Source: Pseudeuparius sepicola
Taxonomy: Eukaryota > Arthropoda > Insecta > Coleoptera > Anthribidae
Assembly: GCA_963920635.1 (NCBI GenBank)
Contig: OY987298.1
Span: 116,364,035 to 116,428,034, forward strand
Direction of reading: 5' to 3'
Length of the DNA: 64,000 nt
Part shown: in pieces, positions 12,024 to 22,446 of the stretch
Numbering within the stretch: position 1 is the first letter of the stretch
Layout: every line of letters begins with the position of its first letter
Notes under the pieces: model-generated
Databases searched by the model: none
What the model was told of the DNA's origin: nothing
What the model saw: the letters and a program-made list of their open reading frames with translations, nothing else
Made by a program: the position numbers and the translations under genes

Positions 12024-12150
12024 AACACGTCCAGAAATAGATTTTTCCGTGCTTGCATGACTTCCCGTGTTCGGCTGCGCCTTACACGGGAATTTGTCAC
12101 GCGCGCACGGAAAAATCTTTATTTCCAGACTCGTAATGAAATATACTATT
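12024..12150. repeat. Hairpin repeat next to copy 1
   Basis: Outer arms AGATTTTTCCGTGC and GCACGGAAAAATCT enclose inner arms CCCGTGT and ACACGGG. The block from GACTTCCCGTGTTCGGCTGC to CTCGTAATGAAATATACTAT recurs at 28853-28942. Confidence 0.75.
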
Positions 12151-14956
12151 TCATATAGATATAAATTTGTCGAAATTACACAATAAAATACAAAAGTACG
12201 GGAAAGTAATAACATCGATTTTTACACTAATTAACTATATAGATTCGGGTGATTCACAAAAGGCCTAATATCTCAGCAACGAAATGAGATATTTTAGTTC
12301 CGTAAAAAAAGGCAGGTAGAGCTCGTTGAATACTTTACTTGTATGCTCACGTTTAATTTTTCCATTGTATATACATTGTAGATGGCGCTGCGGTCGAAAG
12401 AATTTTTTCGTTTGCAGTGACCTTGAAAAGTGGAAAAGTGGTGCATTCGAATTATTGTCCGTCAATTAGAAGCAAATTATTCCCTATAAGCAAATTCTGA
12501 AAAATCAACAGTTTTTTCGTTATCGCACTTTAAAGTAAGCAATGCATGCATGTGGAAAATCTGTAGTAGACAATCCTAACAATATTTCCAAAAAACGATA
12601 AATTAATTATCTTTAAGTTTTTGTGATAAAAAAACTTTTCAAACAAAAGTTGTAGCTTATTATAAACAGTTTTTTGTGATTATACAGAGTATTTATTCAT
12701 GGCACAAAGTTTATAAGTTGATGTTTTGGTTCTACAAAAAAATTCTCGTATAAACGCCATAATAAGTCTGTAAATAGTACGCAAAATAAATCTGTGAAAT
12801 ACAAAAAATAGCGAAAAATACCTCACTAGGTTCCTCGCGGAACGCCGTTTCAATATCTTGACGTCACTGCATCTAATGAAAAGCGCGCTAGAGCTTCTGT
12901 CCTTTGTGCGTTTGACCACAGCAGAGCCTTTTTGAACGTTGTCTTGCTTTGGAAGTCCATAATCTCTAATAAGACAAGCAGTAGGCAAAAAATAGGATTT
13001 CACTACAAATTCAGCTCAGTTGATTCCAAAGATATTTTTCCAATTAATGTTGCATAATAAAAGTCGACCTTTATCCTATCGAGCCCTCGAAAAAAGTGAA
13101 AATGAGTAGAAAGGGAGAACCCGGTAAGTCAAAACACCGGGAGGAACTTTAATCATCGAGAAGTTAATTGGGTCAGCTGTAAGGGAAGCTATGGGGAGCA
13201 CAGGCGGTCCCGACAGGCAATTACCTTCTGTAGCTGTATTTCGAATGACACTAAATTTTTTGGAGGTGAACTACAGAATACACCACAATAAAATCCCCAG
13301 ACAGGAAAAGCACTAGTGATTATGACAAAATTACAAATATTTCGACGAAAATATGACGGTGAAAATATGCGTCGTTACAAAACATAAACACTTTCAAAAC
13401 TTCCCATGGACCTCCCCTTCGGTAGGTATCTTATTTTAAAACATACCTCTATAGAGCAGTTTAAATAAAAATTGAGAAATGACCGAAATAAAATGTTTCC
13501 ACTTTATATCCAGCTTTTAGGGTAGTAAAAAATTAAGCACACTTGTCTGAGGATTTATTATAATAAAGTAGGTATATTTTTTGAAGAGAATGGAAAAATA
13601 AAATATGCGAGCAAGGCCGTATTTTTCTTTAGGACCCACATTCCCTTCATTAGCTTTAATGCCATATAAAAAAGGAAATAGGTAATACAGAAGAAGGTAT
13701 TTTCAAACATTTTTATACTCAAAGAATGGAGTTTTGTTTATGATCTTACATTACTTATAATAATGGGACATAAAAATATAGAAGGGACCTCGAAACCACC
13801 TACATTTCTCACCTAGCTAATGCTACGAGGGAGTCTTAGGTACCACATAAAAATTTGTTTCCTAGGGAATATTGAAAATAATTTTCTAAATAACTATTAA
13901 AACGATCATTTTATTCTCAACCGAAATTTATGGAAAGCGGAAACTTTTAATTTTATTTTTGGCTACACAAAATTGCTTTCTGCTTCCACGTTACCAAGAA
14001 TAAACGTTTACTTGCGTTTTCGCAGAGTTCTCCTTTTTGGAAATGTATAGGAAAATTAAATTAAAAATTGACAAAGTTCATTGCACCGCTAGTGAATGAA
14101 TCGACTTCAGCTTCCTTGTAGAATAGTAGGTACCTACAGTTTTAGATAAATTTGCCTCTTTATATTAAAAACTATTTATCCAATAAAACGGAGACAGGCA
14201 CTTTGAAGATTATAGATTTTTATTAAAAAATAGTCAAATTATAGTACACGCGCGGCCCTTGAAATCGTTCCAATACGTGCGGACGCAAAGGCGTTCAACT
14301 GACAACGTTGCAATTACCCCTCCCCTCTCTCGCGGTTTGAAAGCCAGTGATAACCTTAAAAGCGTAAGTGACGGCTAATCTAACATCTTATTACGCGACA
14401 TTACCTTACGTAACATTGCCAGTTACAGTGCAAAAAACAGTAAATTCGGCGCTGTTAGGTTGGCCTTATATTGCCTGAATAATAGTGGAAAATCTTATAG
14501 CCCTGCCCACGGACATTGGTGGCTTTTTTCGCAAAAGTCATTCGACAACCTCGAATAGAGCCGTTCTAAAAATCGAAGAAGGTGGTAAATCTCTTAATTG
14601 GGTGTCGTACTTTCCTCCGGTACCAAAAAGAACCTCGAAAATCCGATATCTAATAGAAATTCCCGATTCACGATTAACCACTTTCGAGAAACGGGACGGC
14701 TGTAGAATCAACGAAACCGACGGAAAATCCTCTGAAACCACTATTGGAAATTGCTTGTTTTTTTCTCATTTCTCGATTTATCTGGGGCCCGGGAAGCATC
14801 AGAACCTCACCCGCGGACTCCAGGGAAGCTTTAAAAATTGAAATAAACCAAAGATTTGGTTCGCGGTTAAGATAAAGAAGTGTAATAAACCAATGTAAAA
14901 AACCACTACGAGATTCTTCTATAATAACACAATTATACTTAGATATTTAGATATTA
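12151..14956. other. No gene seen
   Basis: Frames at 12265, 12680 and 14485/14538 are short and lack recognisable domains. A few GC-richer patches (13.1-13.25 kb, 14.24-14.8 kb) have no identifiable product. Confidence 0.4.
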
Positions 14957-15724
14957 GAGTAAAATCGGGGAATATGGAATTGTCGGGTAATATGGAATAC
15001 ACCCAAATTTTAGAAACCACCGCACCATCTAATAATGGGTATCCAAATTTACATTTCTTAGTACACTGTTGTTTCACTCATATCAAAGACTTTGGTCCTG
15101 CGCGCTTCTATACTGCACGGCATCAGTTATTTGGTTTTTGAGGTTATCAAAGTTTTCGAACAGTGTCGGATCTGAATGTGAAACACGGGTATTTTCATCA
15201 AAATAACAACTTTCAACAACAAGGTAAGTGGCAAGTGACATGAGTTGATGTAACTAATGTTAAAGCAGCAACAATATGCTTTCCCTTAATTGTTGACAAC
15301 TGGTTTTTCCTAAGGTGCATCGGGAGGGTAATATGGAATATCGCCAAGCCTATATTCCATTTAACCCGACTTTAATATAGTTACTAAAAAACAATATATT
15401 TTGTGATTTTTCAATAGATTATCTAATATATTTTTAGAAAATAAAATAAATGTGCAGTAGTTTTGGGAATATTTTTGATTTTTTTTAGATCCGACACCAC
15501 TATTCCATATTACCCACCCGCTTTTGATTTACTTGAAAAATGTGTCAGTTTCTTAAGTTACCAATTTTACCTATTTTACGACATTACTGATCAAAACTAT
15601 TTATTGCAATATATAAGCAATAGACATGAGCGTAATATACTCAAAAATGAATAAATTATTTTGTTAATAAATATGTCTTTTCTAAAGAAATAAAAATGGT
15701 ATTCCATATTCCCCGATCTTACTC
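14957..15724. mobile_element. Pogo-type MITE (768 bp)
   Basis: The left end GAGTAAAATCGGGGAATATG is matched inverted by the right end ATATTCCCCGATCTTACTC at 15724 (23 of 24 bases). Both ends are flanked by TA (14955-56, 15725-26), the duplication expected for Tc1/mariner/pogo transposition. Subterminal copies of GGGTAATATGGAAT lie at ~14985 and ~15327, and inverted at ~15350 and ~15504. There is no transposase. The layout resembles the ends of the intact pogo-like element at 48456-51219. Confidence 0.85.
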
Positions 15725-15726
15725 TA

Positions 15727-17217
15727 TACCTTATTTAACTAATACCACTTTGACAATCAAAGAAATCCGCGTAATTTCACGTTACGTGAATCTCTAAACA
15801 CCAAGAAACTGTGTAAAACTTTAAATCCACTTTATTATAATGATAATGCAGCGATTTATTAACCTATTTTCGTTGACTGATGCACAGATTAAATAATTGG
15901 ACTGACGTATCGCAATTTTTATTTTCTACGGGGAGGAGCGGGTCGGTACGAGGGAATGTAGGGGAATTTGTTGATTTGAGTAGCCGTGGAATTGGCGCAA
16001 CGTTGCCGCACTCACCCGAAATTCTTGATTTCTTGCTTATTTCTCATGCCTAGTGGAACGATTTATGAGGCCGCGCGTGTACATTAAAATCACTGTAACG
16101 CATTAAAACTAAAATCAGTCCACTTGGCAGTGTATTTTTCTAACATTTTATTAATTTTATTTCCTTTTTTTAAATTAGCAAGTGGCAAAAGTTAAAAATG
16201 TGACTAAAAGAAAAATTATCTAGAAAGCCTTCCCATTGAAAAGATGCCAACTGTGATTTATTAAAATTGTGCGCGTTTTCTTTCCCACAATTCAGAACTG
16301 GTTCTGAACCGTTCGTGATATGATGTGGAACTACAATTTTGCGCGCAACAGTTCTGCGCAGTTACGGAACGGTTCGGAATCAGTCCAAAAAACGAAAGGA
16401 AACAAAGCTAATAATTTGCTGGTCCAGGTGGTAATCGAACAAAAATCTTGTTGCTGTTGTTACCTACTATCATTACTGCAATAGCTCACCAAACACTTGT
16501 TAAACATAATGTGGTTGCTTTTACAAAAACTTTGCATTCAAATCACTTATAAACACTGTAAACATATAAAACCTTTAGGTAATACACAGGACAAAGGATT
16601 TCTCATTCCGTAAAATGAAAAAAGTAAGGTCCGCCTCGATTGTTGATTTGTAGCTAACTTAACTTCTGGCCAGGAAAGCCTGATTTACATGCGATCAAAA
16701 ATTCGATAGGATTTATTTACATAGTACAAAAATATGTTGTGCCGTAATTTTCGGAAAAACCGTTATATTTTGTAAGTGAAGAAAAAATAAGATTCTAGTT
16801 AATAAAACATTTTAATTTTTTACGATAATCTTAACCGCAAAAGGAAACATATAATGCCAACTTTGGAAAATCGTCAACTTCCGTATTTCCTACTTTTCCA
16901 GTCGGTAGATTGTAACAAAAACGGCAAATATACCTGCATGTGGCAGTATAGAAAAGATATTTTCTAAAATTTACAAAAAAATCAAGTCTAAAACGTCACC
17001 ACCTTGTTAGAAGCAATGCACTTTACACATTTCTATTTTCTTCTTCTTTGTCATGTCATGTCATGTGATCACAGTGATCTTTATTTTTGGTGAGTCGGAA
17101 TGTGGCCTTCCTTTTCTATTATGTAGGTATCCATATTGTTACAAATTCAAATATCTTTTGTAATTGAAAACCATTATCATATATTAACCCCCCACCTCAC
17201 GGATTGCATTATACCAG
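15727..17217. other. No gene seen
   Basis: AT-rich DNA up to the errantivirus target site; no supportable coding sequence. Confidence 0.4.
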
Positions 17218-17221
17218 CACG

Positions 17222-17390
17222 AGTTACATGAACACATATGCCATGTTTCTGGAAAGAAGACGCTACATGCTGAGAAGACACTTTTAATATTATATATACT
17301 AAAACATGTTCTATTACGACAGTCTCTCTTGTAACTTTTGCCAATAAACATTTTTTTAAAAACAAATTTGTTACGCTCGCCCACGTAACT
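17222..17390 (+). repeat. Errantivirus 5' LTR
   Basis: 169 bases, AGTTACATGAAC... to ...CCCACGTAACT. An AATAAA polyadenylation signal lies at about 17343. It differs from the 3' LTR only at about 17352 (T here, C in the other). Confidence 0.95.
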
Positions 17391-17407
17391 GGCGCAGTCG
17401 TGCGGAT
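17391..17407 (+). other. Primer-binding site
   Basis: GGCGCAGTCG directly follows the LTR, whose terminal T supplies the first base of TGGCGCAGTCG. The complement, CGACTGCGCCA, looks like a tRNA 3' end; errantiviruses of the 17.6/297/ZAM group use tRNA-Ser with a site of this form. The tRNA identity is inferred. Confidence 0.75.
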
Positions 17408-17639
17408 CACTGTTGCCTTTTTCGACCTATCGATAGATATCGACTCGCGATCGGTTCCGAATCTTCGGTTAAAAACAGTGTGAAACCGAAAGGTGTGGAC
17501 TTGGCTCTTACAAGACGGCTCAACAGACCAGGGGACCCCAGGAACAGCATCGTCCTACAACCCTTTTGGTCACCGCAGGGAGAAGACAGCATCGTTTTTC
17601 CTATTGCACCCGTAGGTTAAGAAGAAAAAGAAGATTTCC

Positions 17640-17668
17640 ATGAAGAAAAACATCTTCATCTTAGCATT
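17640..17668 (+). CDS. env leader exon (exon 1), also a 10-codon upstream ORF
   Basis: An ATG at 17640 starts a hydrophobic ten-residue frame whose stop TAA (17670-72) overlaps a consensus splice donor GTAAGT at 17669-17674. In unspliced RNA it is a tiny upstream ORF before gag. If spliced at 17669 to an acceptor near 22366, the phase (9 codons plus two bases) joins the env frame without a stop, and the lysine-then-hydrophobic start would serve as a signal peptide. Splicing to make env mRNA is known for errantiviruses; this donor and acceptor are inferred. Confidence 0.65.
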
Positions 17669-17846
17669 GTAAGTGAATCCTAAAACAAAATTCATATTAA
17701 CCCCTTTTTGTATATATTGTTTATATTTCTGTTTCGCCAATCTGGACGAACTTTTAGATTTAGCAAATTTGTTTAACACTCTCCAACTTTCGGAAATTGA
17801 AAATATTCCTACTTCTAACCCAGTAAATTCAACAATTTCAAGTACT

Positions 17847-19004
17847 ATGGCAAACCCAGACTATCAAATGATAAGGTACCAAGCCGACAACATTCCTCGA
17901 TTCGACGGAAACCCTAAACAAATTAACAGATTTATTCGTTGCGTTGAAAACTTTCTCACCAACCATCAAAATGCTACAACCCCTCTCGCACCGATAAATG
18001 TTTGTCTGTTTGATACTGTCATAAGTAAGCTAGTTGGAAGAGCAGCTGACTTAATAGCTTCTCGAGTAGAACTTAATTCTTGGGAACTTATTAAAAATGC
18101 CCTAATTGTCACTTTTTCTGATCAAAGAACAGAGGACTGTATTATACAAGATATTATATCTTTAAGACCCGATAAAAATGAAAACAATCATAATTTTGGC
18201 TTAAAATTACAAGACGCTAGAAGTCTACTGGTCTCTAAAATTAATGCTTCTAACGATACAGCAAACGTAAAACTTTTGAAAATAACTCAGTATGAAGCTC
18301 TTATTCTCAAAACTTTTATCAATGGACTCAATTATCATTTACAGCTTATAGTAAGATTAAAAAATCCCGATTCCTTGGAGCAAGCTATGGCATTCGTCCG
18401 AGAAGAAGAAAACTTTTTATATTACAAAAATCGTTCACAAATTCCACAAACTAAAATAGTTCCTAATTTTCAAAATTCACGACCTAACATGAGATTACAA
18501 CCTTCTACAAGTACCCAATCTTATCCAAGACCACCAACGTACCAACCAACGACTTTTTCTAATTATCCCCGACCTAACGTACAACCTCAATTTCCACCAA
18601 AAAATATCCCTTCACCATCTTATAATAACCAATATAGAAATTTTAATTCACCATCCACTATGCAAAGATTTCAAAATCCCAATTTTAGACCTCAGTATCA
18701 ACCAAATCAATACCAATCAAATCAGTATCAACCGAATCAATTTCAAAGATCCCCTCAAAATTTTCCAAAACCTTTCTCTAAAATTACTCGAATAACTAAA
18801 AACGAACCAATGGACACTACAACAGGAAATACAGTTTTACATCAAAATTTTATTTCTGAAGAATGCTATAACCAGGTTATTGACCCCGTAGAGAGTACCG
18901 AAACAACCCTACAAATTGAACCTCAAATTCCTGACGGAAACTACTTCGAAAATGACGAATTATCCCAATTTTTATATTACCCAGAACACCCGAATTTTAA
19001 ATAA
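17847..19004 (+). CDS. gag: Errantivirus Gag
   Basis: 385 codons from ATG 17847, the first ATG after the short upstream ORF; the frame is open upstream to 17673 but without ATG. Residues ~1-220 form the capsid-like helical part (FDGNPKQINRFIRCVENFL near the start is the typical Ty3/gypsy capsid opening). Residues ~230-330 are rich in P, N, Q and F with repeated NQYQPNQ-type units. No CCHC zinc knuckle is present, as is usual for errantivirus Gag. The end overlaps pol by about 110 bases. Gag builds the particle and packages RNA in the cytoplasm. The frame is intact. Confidence 0.9.
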   Translation: MANPDYQMIRYQADNIPRFDGNPKQINRFIRCVENFLTNHQNATTPLAPINVCLFDTVISKLVGRAADLIASRVELNSWELIKNALIVTFSDQRTEDCIIQDIISLRPDKNENNHNFGLKLQDARSLLVSKINASNDTANVKLLKITQYEALILKTFINGLNYHLQLIVRLKNPDSLEQAMAFVREEENFLYYKNRSQIPQTKIVPNFQNSRPNMRLQPSTSTQSYPRPPTYQPTTFSNYPRPNVQPQFPPKNIPSPSYNNQYRNFNSPSTMQRFQNPNFRPQYQPNQYQSNQYQPNQFQRSPQNFPKPFSKITRITKNEPMDTTTGNTVLHQNFISEECYNQVIDPVESTETTLQIEPQIPDGNYFENDELSQFLYYPEHPNFK

Positions 19005-22000
19005 CACTGAATATATCGTTTCAAATTTCATAAATGCAAATTTCACGACATTAGAAATAATTATACAGCCCCGAAGCGTACAAAAAATAAAAGTACCCGT
19101 AAATAAAATTTCTGGCACTTGTATCTTACCTTACACAAATTTTGGAAAAGCAGAAATGCCTGAAGCAGTTTGCAATATTGTAGATTCATTCGCTACTACC
19201 TTTGTTACTAATATTTCGGAAAATCCAATCAAAATTAAATTTCTTAAGCCCTTTGATATTGTACTAATCAATGAAGCTGAAATAAATTTTTTCGAAAAAA
19301 TGGAAACTGACCAAGATCTAGACGACCATATTGAACAACTACAAAAACAGAATTTAAAAAATTTACGCTTAAGTCACTGTAATCAAGAAGAATATGACGC
19401 AATTCGAAAATTATGTTTCGAATACCGAGATATTTTTTATGTAGAAAATACTCCTTTGACATTCACGAACCAAATAAAACACAAAATTAAATTGACTGAC
19501 GAATCTCCCATTTTCACAAAAACATATCGATACCCCGAAATTCACAGACAAGAAGTCAAAACGCAAATTAGCAAAATGTTATCTAACGGCATAATCCAAC
19601 ATTCAAATTCCCCGTGGAGTAGCCCCATTTGGGTAGTACCAAAAAAAATGGACGCATCAGGAAAACGAAAATGGAGGATTGTGATTGACTATCGCAAACT
19701 TAATGACAAGACAATTGACGACAAATTTCCATTACCAAACATTTCGGACATTCTAGACAAACTCGGAAAAGCCCAATACTTCTCGACACTCGATTTGGCG
19801 AACGGCTTTCACCAAATAGAAATGTCACCGGACGACATCCCAAAAACAGCATTTTCTACAGACACCGGTCATTTTGAATTCCAAAGAATGCCATTTGGAC
19901 TTAAAAACTCACCCTCTACGTTCCAAAGGGTTATAAATAATGTTCTGCGCGGATTACAAAACGAAACATGTTTAGTGTACCTCGACGACATTATAATTTT
20001 CTCGACATCTTTACAAGAACATATAGACCGACTAAAATCAGTTTTCCAACGCCTTAGAGAATCAAACTTTAAAGTCCAACTGGACAAATCGGAATTTTTA
20101 CATAAAGAAGTAGCTTATTTAGGACACCAAATTACCACTGACGGAGTTAAGCCCAACCCGGATAAAATTAAGGCAGTTAAAGATTTTCCTATACCCCGTA
20201 CGCAAAAAGAAATTAAGTCATTTTTAGGTTTAGCTGGTTACTACCGTAAGTTTATCAAAGATTTTTCCAAAATTAGTAAACCCTTAACTGAATGCCTCAA
20301 GAAAAACCGTAAAGTAGATCACTCTCCGAAATTTATCGAAGCTTTTAATCATTTAAAAGATTTGCTGATAAATGCCCCTATTTTAAAATATCCAGAATTT
20401 GACAAACCCTTCGTTCTAACAACAGATGCCTCTAGTGTAGCATTAGGAGCAGTCCTGTCACAAGGAACCCCGCCTAACGATTCGCCAATCGCATACGCAT
20501 CACGCACCCTCAACAATACGGAACAAAAATATTCGACTATTGAGCGTGAATTACTCGGAATTTTATGGTCATGCAAGTATTTTAGGCCTTATCTATACGG
20601 TAGAAAATTCTTTATATACACAGATCATCGCCCTCTCGTTTGGCTCTTTAATCTGAAAGAACCTAACTCCAAATTAGTCAGATGGCGCCTCAAACTTGAA
20701 GAGTTCGATTACCAAATTATATATAAAAAAGGAAAACAAAATTCCAATGCAGATGCCCTTTCTAGAATTCAGTTAAATGCAATAGAAACCCAATCTACCT
20801 TTAATAATGCCGGAGACATAGACTTTGACATAGATGAATTTTTGCGCCAAGAATCAAAATTTTTACCTAATCCTTCCCCAACTTCAGACTTAACTACTGA
20901 CTTAGACGAATCTTTAAAACAGAATGATATTAACAAGCAAGAAATTAACGAAATAATGAATGATTTACAAAAATTTACCTTACCTGAAAACCCCAAACAA
21001 AAAATAAGAATTTTGCAAAATATACAAATACGACCACCGACTACTGATGCCACTGCGCATAGTATCAATGCCCCCGAAACTACGACCAATATCCCAATAT
21101 TAGACGAAATTATTAACAATCGACCAAACCAGATGATTATCAAAAAATCACCCTACGAGTTATACTCAAAAATTGAACAAGAAAATTTTGACGACCACCA
21201 TATCATTTATGCAACCTTACCTACCAATATTAATGAGATAACAAAATTTTTAAGAGAATACACAAGTAACAAAACCATGTATATTTACTTTCATTCTAAA
21301 GAATTACGGCCTTACTTCCAAGAATCACTTAATACACATTTTCAAAATTGCAAACTTATCGAATGTACCAAACTTATTAATAATGTTAAACCGGAAGAGA
21401 GACAGATGCTTATAAAATACAAACACGAAGGCAAGACAAATCATCGTGGAATCGACGAAACTTATAAATTTTTAAAACAAAATTACTATTGGAAATCTCA
21501 AAAATCCGATATTTCTAAGTACATAAATCAATGCGAAATATGTCAACGGTCAAAATACAATAGAAGGCCTTTCGAAATATTACATATTGACACATTTATT
21601 ACAGGAAAATATAAATTTCTAACTTTAATAGACAAATTTTCGAAATTTGCTCAAGCTTTACCATACTTTGGAACAGCAATATCGGCCTGCCAACAACTAG
21701 TTCATTTCTTTTCATTCCACGGAATTCCAAAGCTAATTGTTTGTGATAACGGCTCAGAATTTAAAAACGACGTTTTAGATGACTTATTGAAAACTCATAA
21801 TATAAAAGTACATTTCACCACCCCCCGTCATCATGAGTCAAACTCCCCAATAGAAAGACTACATTCAACCCTAATTGAGCACCTTCGAATTCTTAGAGAA
21901 AAGGACAAAACATCTGATATACCGACCTTAATGACATACGCAATAATAGCTTACAATAGCACAATTCATTCTCATACTAATCACACGCCTTTTGAAATAA

Positions 22001-22446
22001 TCTCAGGTCATACAGACTCTCTCGATCCGATGTCACTTATACCCGCTCAAGTTTTCACGGAATATGTTAACAATCATCAGAATAACACGAAAGCGCTTTA
22101 TGATAAAATTCATTCCGACTGTGTTGACAAAAAGGAAAATATAATTAACAAGCGAAACAGTAGTAAGACAGCCGCTGAAATTACAGTAGGCACTCAGGTT
22201 TTTAAACAAGTGGATCCGAGGTCAGCGAAATTAAAATCCAAATTTACAGGCCCCTATTTGGTTACAAAAATTCTCGAGAACGGAAAAATTGAAATACAAA
22301 ACCCAAAAACAAACAAGACAGAGATTACACACAAAAACGAGACTAAAATAAAACACGTTGTTACAGATGGACCTGGACCATCGACGCAACCGACACAAAC
22401 TTCCATAACCTCAACTCCTATCCCGGACTCTTCCCATACAAGTTAG
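18892..22446 (+). CDS. pol: Errantivirus Pol (RT, RNase H, integrase; protease not seen)
   Basis: Open from 18892 to the stop at 22446; no early ATG is required because it overlaps gag in the +1 (or -2) frame. Domains in order: a pre-RT segment with QPRSVQKIKVPV; RT with YLDD at 19978-19989; RNase H with TDAS (20422), ERELLG (20542) and TDHRPL (20620); NADALSR; integrase with an HX-HCXXC zinc motif (~21424-21543) and catalytic Asp 21589, Asp 21745, Glu 35 residues further (DD35E). No D-(S/T)-G protease motif lies between gag and RT, where errantiviruses normally encode it. The segment between CEIC and the first integrase Asp is also shorter than usual. RT, RNase H and integrase motifs are all intact. 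Confidence 0.92.
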   Translation, partial: RVPKQPYKLNLKFLTETTSKMTNYPNFYITQNTRILNNTEYIVSNFINANFTTLEIIIQPRSVQKIKVPVNKISGTCILPYTNFGKAEMPEAVCNIVDSFATTFVTNISENPIKIKFLKPFDIVLINEAEINFFEKMETDQDLDDHIEQLQKQNLKNLRLSHCNQEEYDAIRKLCFEYRDIFYVENTPLTFTNQIKHKIKLTDESPIFTKTYRYPEIHRQEVKTQISKMLSNGIIQHSNSPWSSPIWVVPKKMDASGKRKWRIVIDYRKLNDKTIDDKFPLPNISDILDKLGKAQYFSTLDLANGFHQIEMSPDDIPKTAFSTDTGHFEFQRMPFGLKNSPSTFQRVINNVLRGLQNETCLVYLDDIIIFSTSLQEHIDRLKSVFQRLRESNFKVQLDKSEFLHKEVAYLGHQITTDGVKPNPDKIKAVKDFPIPRTQKEIKSFLGLAGYYRKFIKDFSKISKPLTECLKKNRKVDHSPKFIEAFNHLKDLLINAPILKYPEFDKPFVLTTDASSVALGAVLSQGTPPNDSPIAYASRTLNNTEQKYSTIERELLGILWSCKYFRPYLYGRKFFIYTDHRPLVWLFNLKEPNSKLVRWRLKLEEFDYQIIYKKGKQNSNADALSRIQLNAIETQSTFNNAGDIDFDIDEFLRQESKFLPNPSPTSDLTTDLDESLKQNDINKQEINEIMNDLQKFTLPENPKQKIRILQNIQIRPPTTDATAHSINAPETTTNIPILDEIINNRPNQMIIKKSPYELYSKIEQENFDDHHIIYATLPTNINEITKFLREYTSNKTMYIYFHSKELRPYFQESLNTHFQNCKLIECTKLINNVKPEERQMLIKYKHEGKTNHRGIDETYKFLKQNYYWKSQKSDISKYINQCEICQRSKYNRRPFEILHIDTFITGKYKFLTLIDKFSKFAQALPYFGTAISACQQLVHFFSFHGIPKLIVCDNGSEFKNDVLDDLLKTHNIKVHFTTPRHHESNSPIERLHSTLIEHLRILREKDKTSDIPTLMTYAIIAYNSTIHSHTNHTPFEIISGHTDSLDPMSLIPAQVFTEYVNNHQNNTKALYDKIHSDCVDKKENIINKRNSSKTAAEITVGTQVFKQVDPRSAKLKSKFTGPYLVTKILENGKIEIQNPKTNKTEITHKNETKIKHVVTDGPGPSTQPTQTSITSTPIPDSSHTS

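Noticed and set aside
14485..14841. 118-codon plus-strand frame, with an overlapping minus-strand frame
   Set aside because: Open on both strands with no motif, promoter or splice support; likely compositional.
17177..17592. Minus-strand frames over the errantivirus LTR and leader
   Set aside because: Duplicated at the 3' LTR and fully explained by non-coding LTR sequence.
20769..21143. 124-codon minus-strand frame inside pol
   Set aside because: Antisense shadow of the pol reading frame.
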